Assembly: GCA_944990035.1 (NCBI GenBank)
Contig: CALYLX010000159.1
Span: 1,054,001-1,118,000, forward strand
DNA from: Clitopilus passeckerianus
Lineage: Eukaryota > Basidiomycota > Agaricomycetes > Agaricales > Entolomataceae
Reading direction: 5' to 3'
Length of the DNA stretch: 64,000 bases
Shown: positions 23,013 to 33,190 of the stretch, piece by piece
Layout: each line of letters starts with the position of its first letter
How positions within the stretch are numbered: the first letter of the stretch is position 1
Made by a program: the position numbers and the translations under genes
Notes under the pieces: model-generated
Seen by the model: only the letters and a program-made list of their open reading frames with translations
Told to the model about the DNA's origin: nothing
Databases searched by the model: none

Positions 23013-23351
23013 TTACTGATGCAGTGCACGACGCCTAGGCTTTGTAGATTTTCGCTCGTTCTTTGTCACAGAGAAGAGTTTCTCAACCCATGTCATTGTC
23101 GAGCCTGACCATGACCTGTGTGACCGGTCAAAACACACGAAACATGTGTCGGTGAACAGAGCTTACCCTTCTGACGCAGTTCCCTCTAAGCTGGCTGGGA
23201 ACTGTGTTGACAGATCATTTCCGCTGAGGGATGTCCCTGATAGTCCTGTTGAGCCGGCTCTTTGTCCTATCGGAAAGGTAGAAACGAAGAGTGTAAGCTG
23301 CAGTAGCATTAAGATGACAACAGCAAGTCGCAGTTGAGTGGGCGTCTTCAT
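23013..23351 (-). CDS. Small secreted basic protein candidate, 95 residues
   Basis: The ATG at 23351 starts a classical signal peptide (MKTPTQLRLAVVILMLLQLT, then LFVSTFPIG). A TATAAAG box on the same strand lies at 23396-23402, about 45-50 bases upstream. Exon 1 (23351-23167) ends at a gtaagc donor. Removing a 51-bp intron (23116-23166, acceptor cacacag) continues into 23115-23013 and ends TWVEKLFSVTKNERKS, then TKPRRRALHQ and TAA. The mature part is short, Ser/Gly-rich at first, then an amphipathic segment and a strongly basic tail with RRR, which could be a processing site or nuclear-targeting signal. No Cys is present. The family is unknown; the secretion call is an inference from the signal peptide. 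Confidence 0.6.
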
Positions 23352-24020
23352 TCTCGTAGCGGGGTGGTCAAGAAGGAGTTCGCAACGACCTCTATCTTTA
23401 TAGCAGACATCTGCAATTATACGGGGTCTACAAGAAAGAAACAGGGAGCCTCGATCTAGAATGAAATGAAATCTATTGAGACCCGCGGACTTCGAACGGA
23501 GGTGCAGAAGTTCCACGAAGAAAGACATGAAGACAGGAGAAGCAGGAGGTCGTAGACAAGCTGACACCGAGGACAATTCCGCGCAGAAGAACGATGCGAG
23601 GAGGTACAGTCTTGAGCAAGGGAAACACATGTAGTGCATGAGGGGCCTGCCTTCAAAACAGACGATGAGTGCTAGGTGCAAGTGGCGGTCAATGGTTTGT
23701 TAGGCTGCCCAGTCAAATGTTCCCACATCAGACATCGAGGAGAGCTCCGAGGATTTGTGAGTACCTTCTTCCCCCACTTGTTTTGGCGCAAATCCGGAGC
23801 TTTTTCTCTCATTCCAGGAACACTTGGTTGATACACGAGGATCGTACGCTTGAAGCCTGAGTTCCCGAGAATAGCACTTGAAATCACGACGAGGTCATTG
23901 CTTCAAGTCAGTGGACACAACATACGATTCCCCTATATTAGCGCAATTATGTTACAACGTTCAGACGTGGATAGAAAAATAAGCAAGAAAACACAACCAA
24001 AATTCGTCCCACAGAATCCT
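23352..24020. other. Intergenic stretch
   Basis: Contains the TATA box of the small secreted-protein gene (minus strand, 23396-23402) and the Mad3 3' flank. No further gene is supported. Confidence 0.5.
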
Positions 24021-25472
24021 TTATCCATCACCTTCGCTCAAGGCATGGTTCTTCAGGGGATCCTTCCTCAATGCCTCAGCCTCGGAAGTCAGGCCCAGCA
24101 CCTTTGCACCCGTGCTTTTAACTTTCATTATCGAGTCGGGGATAAAATGAGCTGAGGGGCCTGGCGTAGAGCCAGAGGAGTCCTGAACAATTGCCTCGGA
24201 ATCAGGAACGTAGAACAACAATCAGTCTGGGAAACATACCTCGTCACGGAAAGGTGTAAACATCGGTGTAGAGGAATTGCCTTGCGGTGGCTCGTCTCCC
24301 TGTCCATCAACGAAGACTGGGATCGAGCTCCTGGCGGGCGTCTTAGGAGGGAGGGACGGCTGTTGCGAGGACCTTGCAGCTGGAACGGGAGGAGGCGGCA
24401 TCTCTTCTGGGCCTGGGTCTCTGAAGACTGCTATCTTCGAGCCTGGGGCACCAGAACTAGAAGAACCAGAGGCGATTCTTTTAGATCGACCGGGCTGCTT
24501 CAAGGTAGTACCGGCAAGTTTCTTCGTCTCTGAAACATTTTCTTTGATTCTGCCCTTTCGTGTCCCGATGTCTGTCCACGTGTTTGTAGCGAGTTCGCCT
24601 GAGGTGGATTCCGAGCCTGTTGGGTCAACGAAGATTTGCATGCGACCATTGTTTGCGGAATGTGTGGTTGTGGAAGAAGAAGAGGAAACAGCCCTAGGTG
24701 CTGCTATCCTGCTTGCTGAAGCACTTGGTTTGGCGGTCGTTGTCAATGCTGGGCGTGAAGTGGTGGCTGGGGTAGCAGCTGGCGCTGCTACAGCTGAAAG
24801 TAGACTCGACATCATGCGTTTCTGGAAGTCCTCATGTCGACTCTTGAGATGATCCAGCGGCGCGGCTTTTCTTGCTATACCTAGAGAGTAGGTCTCGTCA
24901 GCCTCTTTCCGTCTGGGGAACCCATAAGCCAAAGATAGCATGCAATTCATATTTACGACCCACCGGTTATCTCTTTCAAGGACTGCGGCGTACTCTTCGT
25001 AGAGAAGTGCATGTTGTGTGCCTATCTCATTTGCTATCAGAAATCGATAGATGAGAGTCGGCTTCTCCACGAAGCTTGCATACTGAAGCCAAAGCTTCAA
25101 ATACTTCATATCACCTCTCCACTGTCCACCGCGATCATCTTTGAGCACTCTTGTAGCCTCCTCCAGTAGCTCGATCAAACCAGATTCAACGCTTGGCCCC
25201 TGGGGGTAATTCTCAACCGTCCAGTTGACCAAGGTGCAATAAGCTTCCAGTGGATCGCTATCCTCGTCCTCTAATGCTAGTTCAATGTTGAATCGCAGCC
25301 GATTACGAGTCGTGGAAAGCTTTGCTTCCCTATGGGCATGTGGTGTGGCTAGGATCGAGGATAGGGCAGTGACTCGACGACCGGAAGCTAGAGGCCGCAC
25401 GTTTTCCTTTGATGCCTCTAGCACATCGCAGTCAACGATGTTTTGCGTGGTGAAAATGTCGTCGTCCTCCAT
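24021..25472 (-). CDS. MAD3: Spindle assembly checkpoint protein Mad3 (BubR1-like, no kinase)
   Basis: Part of the mitotic checkpoint complex that inhibits Cdc20-APC/C. Residues about 40-210 form the Mad3/BUB1 N-terminal TPR region: RLRFNIELALED, DPLEAYCTLVNWTVENYPQG, KYLKLWLQYASFVEKP and ALLYEEYAAVLE. A first KEN box (ASKENV) lies near residue 23 and a second (RIKENVSE) lies in the disordered part, as in Mad3/BubR1. An in-frame 51-bp intron interrupts DNR..RKEADETYSLGI; removing it restores the conserved helix. A second intron (donor gtatgt, acceptor ttgttcag) joins FRDE to DSSGSTPGP and leads to the stop at 24021. No kinase domain follows, which marks Mad3 and not Bub1. Confidence 0.85.
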
Positions 25473-25654
25473 TCTTTAGGTATGTGAAGATATGATATTT
25501 GTGACTCCGACGGTTCCAAAACAAGAGGAACTGGGCGGAGGTGGAGCGCCAACTTAGGGCGACGTTGCAAGCTTGTCGCAAGCCAAGCCCCTCAACTTAG
25601 CCTGAGCTGGGCCCAAGTTTGGAGCCCACGTGATCGCGGCGCGTCCCAAGAAGA

Positions 25655-25660
25655 ACGCGT
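25655..25660. promoter_or_regulatory. Candidate MCB element (ACGCGT) upstream of Mad3
   Basis: The palindrome ACGCGT lies about 183 bases upstream of the Mad3 start, inside the intergenic region 25473-26079, which otherwise holds no gene. In yeasts this hexamer is bound by MBF and drives G1/S transcription. A single six-base match is weak evidence. Confidence 0.3.
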
Positions 25661-26079
25661 CGGTTTGAATTCGCCACGACTGACTTTTCAGACGTAGACG
25701 TCCGCCTAGCGCCTGCAACTTTTACTTCTGGGTCTGGGTGCTATAGATTGCACATCCATAGCGTCGCCACATCTCTATGCTCTTTGCAAACCGTAAACTG
25801 ACTCGGTTCCGATCCTGCATGCCCGTGCACCGTACGGCGTAAGCACTGCTACTGGTTTTATCCCGGCCGATTATGGCCACAGTCCAAGTTACTATAAGGA
25901 CGGGAAGTCTCCGGCGAGGCACGGAAGCAAGACCTCGATTACTGATAGGTATGAATCTGACCTAAATCTTACAGTTACATTTAATACAAATCATCAAGTG
26001 CTCGTTAACCCGCTATATAAAGGCGGTTTAGGGCATGTAACGGAAAGCTGGCGCCTTATTTCGCAACAATAATTAGCCT

Positions 26080-28309
26080 CTAGAACGCTTGAAATAAATT
26101 GAGGCTTACTTCATCCGCAAGTTCATGAGTGTCTACCCTTGCGCTCTCCTCTGGCTTGCCGTACAGCTCGTCTCGACGAGTATTCTCACGACGGTAAGAA
26201 ATCTGTCAGGCAAGTCAGCAGTATACCATGCGAGGATTCAATAGATGTTGCACTCACCATTAGTATCGAAGCACACAGCGCTCCAAGCAGCAGCAACGCG
26301 CCAGTGACTATAAGGAGCCTTGAGGTCAGAGCTAAACCTGGGCAAGAGATGGTGAGGTCATACCAGCAAATCCCTTGCTATCCAGGTAATCAGTCGTTGA
26401 ATCGAGTCTCAAATGGAGTCAGGGGCTTACACGAAGTATGGCTTCTGAGTATTGGGGTAAATATGGGATCCAAGAATGCTTCCGCATTGTCCAATCGCCA
26501 TGAACATCGGTATCCCGGTCGCCTTCTTGGTCTCAGATCCGAGATTGTGAGCAACTATAAAAGTGAGTTAAGCAAATCTGTCCTACGGAGGAGTCATTTG
26601 GATGAAGATGCTTACACCAGGCAATAATCAACCCTATGGTGGTGTACGTCCCACTCGTAATACAAAAAGTTGCGAAGTAGCGGACACGATTGTTATGACG
26701 GACCGTGAGTAGCAATCTACGATATAGTAATCGTCAACTACCATACATTGCTGGCGGCGAGGAGACGCACATGTATCCAATGACGCCGATTAGTTGTGAG
26801 ATAACCATGAAAGGTCCGCGCGTTTGAAGTTTATCAGAGGCAAAGGCGAAAGCAACGAGGACTACCGCGGCAACGGCATATGGAGGGACTGTGAGTAGCT
26901 GAGCCCTTGCATTGGCTGACGATAGAGGTTAGCGTGAACACCCCGCCCACGAGAACAATGTCACACACTATATCCAAGCGTAGTAAGGATCGTTGGCAAA
27001 AAGGCCGAAATCGAAGCCAGAGCACAGTTCAGACCAAAGTACATCACCCCGGCGGTGTAGACCTGAGGAAGATGTCAGACTTGGTAGGTAGGGAGAGAAT
27101 GTAAGACTTGCTCTCCAGTCCTTGAAGGCGAGCTTGATGTGGGCTATAGTCCTGCGTGAGAGGCATCGTAATGAGCATTAAGCGAGCATCCCTCACCTTT
27201 ATTTACTACTTGACCATGATCGCCACTAGTTGATCGATTCATCCGATCCACTGCAATAGCACGTTCACGCTCGGTCAAGTATGAAGTAGACTCCGGTCGG
27301 TTTGGCAGTAGAAACAATGTGAGTACTGCTAATGCCACTGTCGGTACGCCCTGAAGTTGGTGAAGTTAGAATCCGGACAGATGTAGCAAAACTTGCACTT
27401 TACCTCTATTATGAATAGTAATCTCCATTGCTGCACGGATGAGTGGATATGTTGGATACCAAAGGCCAAAAGGCCTCCAAAAGCGCCCGCTACAGCTGCG
27501 AACCCAAACCAATATGCCATCTGTTCGAGGAAGATCAGTACCCGAGGTTAGGTATTGAACTTAGTACGAGAAACCTACACGCAGTCCCATTTCCGTTTTC
27601 GTATAGAAGAGAGCTAGACGACATTGAGCGTAGAATAGATTAGGCAGTTCAAAGGAACTTACAGAAATAGAGAGGGATGGCTGGGCCGAAACCAGCCTCG
27701 AAAACACCCAGGAAGACTCGAGCAGTCATCATGCCTGCAAAGTTGTACGCAGTTGCCTGAACCCCAAACATTCAGCCAGGAACTCTCGGCCGAGACGATG
27801 AACGTACCATGAGAGTGGACGAGATACCCCAGCCAAGCGCTGCGCCAAACATCCATTGTCTTGGAGGTACCAGTTTAGAGAGGACTGTAGCAGGAATTTG
27901 GCATAGAATCTAGGTGCATGAATCAATATCGGGTGAGGGTCAGAGCATGTCTGGAAAACCTACGTAAGAGAAGAAGAATATTGAGTTAATCCAGTCGAAG
28001 AGGACACCTGATTTGTCCCCTCCTAGAATGTCGTCTGCTAATCCTTGCAAACGAGCATTTCCCAGGTTAGAGCGGTCGAGGTCTAACTTGCGCGGTAAGA
28101 AATCGGTATTTGAGGCCCGAACAAGTGGTCTTACAAGCAAATAGGTACAGAAGGCATGCAATTGGGAGGATCCGTCGATCAAGCTTTCGAACCAAACGTT
28201 GCTCCTCTTGCTCCACTGAGACCTCGAGACCAGCAGACTCGAAAGTCGCCCCTTCGGAAGCGCTGTCGAGCTTTTCACCGTCAGTATTGGTATTCTGTTT
28301 TTCCGACAT
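26080..28309 (-). CDS. MFS permease of the Dal5/Tna1-like anion:cation symporter family
   Basis: A proton-coupled plasma-membrane carrier; relatives take up allantoate, nicotinate or other small carboxylates. The first ATG suited to the family is at 28309 (MSEKQNTNTDGEKL). The conserved start of helix 1, LDRRILPIACLLYLFA, follows, then YLDRSNLGNARLQGL and the paired half PVFEAGFGPA-like region (RVFLGVFEAGFGPAIPLYF), FRMAYWFGFAAVAGAFGGLL and RRLLFIIE-like end of helix 6. The second half runs through NCALASISAFLP and RGPFMVISQLIGVIGYM to the last helix (IVTGALLLLGALCASIL). The tail ISYRRENTRRDELYG is typical. The gene is cut by many short introns. The last codons and stop (26080) are the least certain part. 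Confidence 0.8.
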
Positions 28310-29150
28310 TCTGGGACGAAAAGGGAGCGTCGGAAGCAAGACACGCCGGACGACTTGAGGAAGCGAAACTCTCGAAGAGAAAGGACACGGGGCCGCTTGG
28401 CTATTTATGCATCCTGGTTCCCACTAACGTCACACTCACCACTTCATAGCCAGCCCCAATCTCCTTAACGCCAAACAAATTCGAAAACGTCCTTGTGATC
28501 TTGAATACCATGGCTAATATATCATTGGCCAACTACAGCGCCCGTTGTGAAGCCGGCACGTACAGGATGTGGCAGAACAACTTGAATTCCTCCTGTCAGT
28601 GGACAACCTTCGATCTAATCGGGGTAATGTAGGCTTTTGATATTCTCTTCGGCCGAGTGTTGACCCTAACGGCCCAGCGGAGAATATTTATGAAGGTGCC
28701 CCTTGAGGTGTAGAGGAGTAGGTAAGAGCCGGTGAGCGCCTGTTGCGTTTGAATTCAATGGCACATGATGTGATAGATCGCAACCCCTTAGAGCATCCCC
28801 AAAGACGTCCAAGTGCGGATATGATCAATGTCAACACGGAAGAACATTCCGCCTCTTTGCACGTACTCCACAAAACATGAAGATCTCCTCCAGTGGTACC
28901 TCGAGAAACTAACGCGTCTATCCTTGTGATTACGGTACATAAAGAGTTGAAATATCCGCCTTTTGTTAATCGAAGGCCCGGACATGTCGGCCCGTAAACT
29001 GGCAGAGCATTCGGGAAGAAATTGACATTCATTCAGGCTACACAACAACAGACTCAGATGAAAGATGACAAGATGAAAAGCATGGGAGGTTATGTCGATT
29101 CAACGTTCCAGGAAAGCCGAGGAAGCTCCCTCAATGTTAATGGTGTCCTT
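28310..29150. other. Intergenic stretch
   Basis: About 840 bases with no supported gene. A TATA-like CATAAATAG on the minus strand at about 28401-28410 lies roughly 95 bases upstream of the permease start. Confidence 0.5.
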
Positions 29151-30463
29151 TTAGGCAGGGGCAGTAGGGATAGGGGTGGCAGTAACTGAGCACAGGAGTT
29201 AGTGAGTCGCATAGAGACGACCTATGATGAATGGACCAACCTCCAGTGGAGTCGATGACGGTAGCAGTAACTGTGGGCACGTCCACGGAAGTAACGGAGC
29301 TGGTGACAACAGCAGAAGGAGTCGTCGAAGCAGCTGAGGAGGCGGGGGTCTTCCGAGTCACCGTGGTGCTTGATACCGTGATAGTCTGTTAAGTTATCAG
29401 CTTTATTTTCATGTGACGAGAGCCAGTCTTGAGCTTACCTCGGGAGCAGGATAGGTTGAGTAATGGAGCCAGTCATTAAAGCTAAGAAGACCGTCAATTT
29501 AGAGATCAAAGAGATGTTGGAAAGATCTTACTTGAGGTAAGAAATGGTGTCGCCAGTCGCGGTCCAGGCTGCAATGCTATCCCACCGAGAAATGACAACA
29601 TTGGCGGAAGAAGGCCAAGAAGTCGATCCGATCGCGGTCAACTGGTCATAGTAGAAATCAATGTAATTCTGCTGGGTGATAGGGCATCCGCCTTCAGCCC
29701 AAGCGCAACTTCCAACAAGGTCACCATAAGACTGAGGGAGTCACAAGAGGTTGGAGGCACCTACATTGTAGTCGAGACTGCTGACGCGCATCGCTGCGCT
29801 CTAACCATGTAAATGGTCAGTTTTCCCTTGATCTTCGTGATTCGGATCGCACAGTAAATGTGCGCATCTCGTGTTTTTCATAGTTTACATTATTTTCCGA
29901 TAGTTTCCGACGTTCAAACGTTCTTACAACGTGTCGGATTTCACTTAGCGATAGGTAATCTACTATAAAACATGTACCTAGAGTATTTCCGACAGATAGA
30001 TACCTTTTCCACCATAAACTCGAGCATTGCGAGCAGCGGTAGCGGCCGGTGTGGATTTCATCAATTCGCGACTTGCGACTGCGAACCCAGTGGAATCCAC
30101 TCGATTTACATCGAGACCGACACAGTGCGATCGCGATTTCTTACGCAGTCAGCACGACTCGCATCTCGTCACTGCTCTGCTCCCGGTTGGTAACAGTAAA
30201 CCCAGTGTTGCAAGCAACTAGGGACTCGAGGTTTCCGAAACCGAAGCAGGTGGCGGCAACAACACAACTCTTGTTATGTCACAAGGCATCCTTGGCTGAA
30301 TCTGGGGCAGTGGTGAGACAGTCAGTGACAAGGGCAGAGCAAGAAGCTTCAATTCCTGTTGGGAGACAGGCTGGATTGACAGGATTCGGGCCACAAGAGG
30401 GCCAGCTAGAGCCGTAGAAGCAGCGACGAGAGTGGCAAAAACGAGTGACGTGTGAGGGAACAT
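29151..30463 (-). pseudogene. Decayed paralogue of the secreted protein at 31221-32277
   Basis: The exon order and protein of the intact copy can be followed: signal peptide (MFPHTSLVFATLVAASTALA), NPACLPTGIEASCSALV, HNKSCVVAATCFGFGNL, LDYN.. VGSCAWAEGGCPITQQNYID, AAWTATGDTISYL, FNDWLHYSTYPAPE and a Ser/Thr-rich tail ending at 29151. Three lesions break it. The frame slips between VAR and PVNPAC at about 30383-30390. The Trp codon of the motif LWHQKSC is TGA (30279-30281). A 388-bp insertion splits the exon before LDYN. The 65-bp first intron of the intact copy has no counterpart here. A TATAAA on the minus strand (30539-30544) is retained. Confidence 0.75.
29783..30170. mobile_element. Candidate 388-bp non-autonomous insertion (MITE-like)
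   Basis: The insertion is defined by comparison with the intact paralogue: removing it joins TNREQSS to LDYN exactly where the other copy reads TNQAQASLDYN. It is bounded by the direct repeat ACTGCT at 29777-29782 and 30171-30176, which fits a target-site duplication. Both ends begin GACG when read inwards (gacgcgcatcg from the left, gacgagatgcg from the right), an imperfect terminal inverted repeat. It has no coding capacity, so any transposase must act from elsewhere. The class is unknown. Confidence 0.6.
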
Positions 30464-31220
30464 GATTTCTGGCCAGCTGAAAGAGCTGGGCGATACACGA
30501 CTGGGATGAAGAAAAGACAGTGCTGAAGGCTTCATCCATTTATACCATTCAACACTGCGACCATATCCCACCGGAATGGTAGAAAATATAAACGTTGACA
30601 AAGATCCCTGGATGACCAGTGCAGTACTCGTTGGGGGAGACCATGTCTGACTCTCAAAGAATGAGGATTTCAGACCACAACTGAATACGGCCGATCAGCA
30701 ATCACACTGAACGCCAGCGCTGTGCACCTGCCAGCCCAAGATAGCATGGCTTTCCTTAAGACGGCCAAAGACAACCTTGCTTTAGGCTTGCCGAGGTTCG
30801 AAAATATCTCAATATCCCCCGATCATTGTGGTAGGTTGGACAGAAGTAAGGTGGGAAAGTTCCAAAGGTGGTACGCCAGCAACGAAGCCCGAGAGGTCTT
30901 GGAGTAAGTTGCTTGCTGGATCGCCTTGTGACAGTTAAAGGCCAGCAAGCTCACCAGCGCGGACATCAAGAGTTTCCGATGAAGTCCAATCTATGAGCTG
31001 TTGTTTTGTTGAAATAGACCCAGGAAGACCGATATTCCGCCACAGATCCAGGTATGGGGTAACAAAGTTGATTTTATACTCAAGAATTCCGTCGCATACG
31101 ATAGTATACAACAGGCAAACGAATGTGGTAGAGCAAAGAGAGGAAGGGTATTGTTCAGGGTAAAATTGTGCGATCGTCTTTAACGTGTTTCGATATTGAG
31201 TGCAAGAGCTTCCGTTTTGT
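30464..31220. other. Intergenic stretch between the two secreted-protein paralogues
   Basis: Contains the TATAAA box (minus, 30539-30544) of the decayed copy and the 3' flank of the intact copy. No gene is supported. Confidence 0.5.
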
Positions 31221-32277
31221 TCAGACGGCGGAAGCGCTGGGTGCCGCTGAAGAGGGTTTCGTCAGCATCATTTATAGCATGGAGTGAAAACCACTCACCA
31301 GTCGTAGGGGGAAGGATCGTGGGGACCACGGATGACGAGGCCGTAGGCGCGACCGTGGTGGTTGGGATAACTGTAGTGGGGACGGTGGAGGAGGTGACAC
31401 CACCCTAAGATTCCAATTTAACAAAGGAAGACGAAAGTGGGCAAGACAACTTACAGTAGGGTAGGTAGAGTAGTGGAGCCAATCGTTGAAGCTGTAAACA
31501 AAACATCAGTATCTCATCTATACGAATAAAAGAAGGGTGTACTTAAGGTAGGGAATAGTCTCCCCAGTAGAGGCCCATGCAACGATCGGCCAGTATTGAG
31601 CAATCACGGGTTTGGCATTACTTTGCCAAATATTAGCCCAATTTCTTTCTTGTGATTACTGGAACTTACGCGGGCCATGCATCAGTCTTGATGTCAGTCA
31701 AAGCGCCGTAGTAGAAGTCGATGTACCATTGCTCCCTGATGGGGCTGTCGATGCGAAGATCAGCTTATTTGCATCTTGACCGCGTTGTGCAACATCTAGG
31801 CTTACCATCCAGTAGAGGACCAGGCGCAATCTCCGACAATACCAGCATAGATGTTGTAATCGAGGCTGGCTTGGGCCTGGTTTGTGACGGCGGTGCCGAC
31901 TTGGCAAGAAACCTTGTCGACGAGGTTACCAACCTGCAGGAAAAGATTCAGTTAATTGCACGATGGAATAACTAGAAGACTGACTCCGTAGCAAGTGGCA
32001 GCAGCAACGCAAGACTTTTGGTGCCAGAGTCTGCAAAGTGATTGTTGGATGATTCAGAAATTGTTCTATTATCAATGAACGACCGATAGACTTACTGATT
32101 CTGGGCGCCATTGGCGCCGCTCACAGCAAGCAAGCAAGCACTGACAAGGTTCTTGCAAGGAGCATCGATTCCAGTAGAAGGAACGCAAGCCGGCTTGGCA
32201 GCACGGGAAGTCAAGGGGGATGCGATTGCCATAGAGGCAGCAAAGACAGAAGCAATGAATGACAAGCGGGAGAACAT
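31221..32277 (-). CDS. Secreted protein of unknown family with Ser/Thr-rich C-terminus
   Basis: The ATG at 32277 opens a signal peptide (MFSRLSFIASVFAASMAIAS). A Cys-containing domain follows: KPACVPSTGIDAPCKNLVSAC, a 65-bp intron (32031-32095), then LWHQKSCVAAATCYGVGNL, CQVGTAVTNQAQASLDYN and AGIVGDCAWSSTGW. Further exons carry QWYIDFYYGALTDIKTDA, VIAQYWPIVAWASTGETI and FNDWLHYSTYPT. The tail is Thr/Pro/Ser-rich and likely O-glycosylated, ending APSASAV at 31221. At least seven Cys suggest disulfides. No catalytic motif is recognised and the function is unknown. It has a decayed paralogue at 29151-30463, so the pair arose by tandem duplication. Confidence 0.7.
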
Positions 32278-32364
32278 TGTTGGATACGAATTACGGCGGG
32301 GGAAACAACGATAGAAAGACGCGTCGCAGGAAATCTGGGGTAAGGTCACTACCTCCTCGTCTGT

Positions 32365-32372
32365 CTTTTATA
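32365..32372 (-). promoter_or_regulatory. TATA box of the secreted-protein gene
   Basis: TATAAAAG on the minus strand lies about 90 bases upstream of the start codon at 32277. The decayed paralogue has TATAAA at a similar distance. Confidence 0.55.
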
Positions 32373-33190
32373 TCTTAAGCCCTGGGTGCCATCCGACGGC
32401 ATGATGACCCGGTGGAGACGAGTCGGGAATCCCTCGCCGCTTTGGTTGGTAACTTGGAATTGCAGATGCAGCACGAAGAGAGTCATAGACTCTCCCTACG
32501 CAGGACCAACGGTGACGGTAGCCGTGAGAGTTGTTTCATATCATTGGGAGATGCATGCATTCCTTGCTGGAGGGCGAATCTGACCGGGTCCTACTGGCGG
32601 TAGTGGCGAACCGTCGGAACTGATCAACGATAATGACTAGCTTGGAGATCAAAATGGTAGGCCCTGAAGGTTAACTCACTTTCCAACGAAGGCTATCATC
32701 GTTCAGGACCCGTGGTGATGAAGGTAAGGCCTTCATAGAAACGACGTGCAACCCCCACATGGGCTGAGGCTTTTGGAGCTTGGTTACACGAATTCATCAA
32801 AAACCCGACGATGAGCAAACGGCCCTGAATCTTCCCAAAACCCTGGGAAGATTGTCAACCGACCGCTTGAATCCTATCAAATGAAGTTCCTTGCACAAAC
32901 TCCCCACGTTTCTACAATGGTCCTTCGAACTCCAATGGTTTCTATCCTCGAAAGTCCAGCCTATGAGTTCGGTTCCTAATGCTCTCGAATTCGGCGCAGG
33001 ATAGGCAGCTAATCCTTTACCACTGGCAGAGCTAAATGCCCACCTATCTGGCCTCTCAGAGCTCGATCACACAGTCGAGGCTGGAGAACCAAAAAGAGTC
33101 TTTTTGGGCTTTCGAGGAAAGGTGTCTGCAGAGCCAGTGATATCAGAATGCCGTCCTATGAAATTTAAACTCGGTTCTTAATCGTAAATT
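32373..33190. other. Intergenic stretch
   Basis: About 800 bases; only short frames without recognisable content are seen. Confidence 0.5.

Noticed and set aside
24277..24852. Plus-strand frame of 191 residues antisense to Mad3
   Set aside because: The minus strand carries the recognisable TPR region and both KEN boxes; the plus frame matches nothing.
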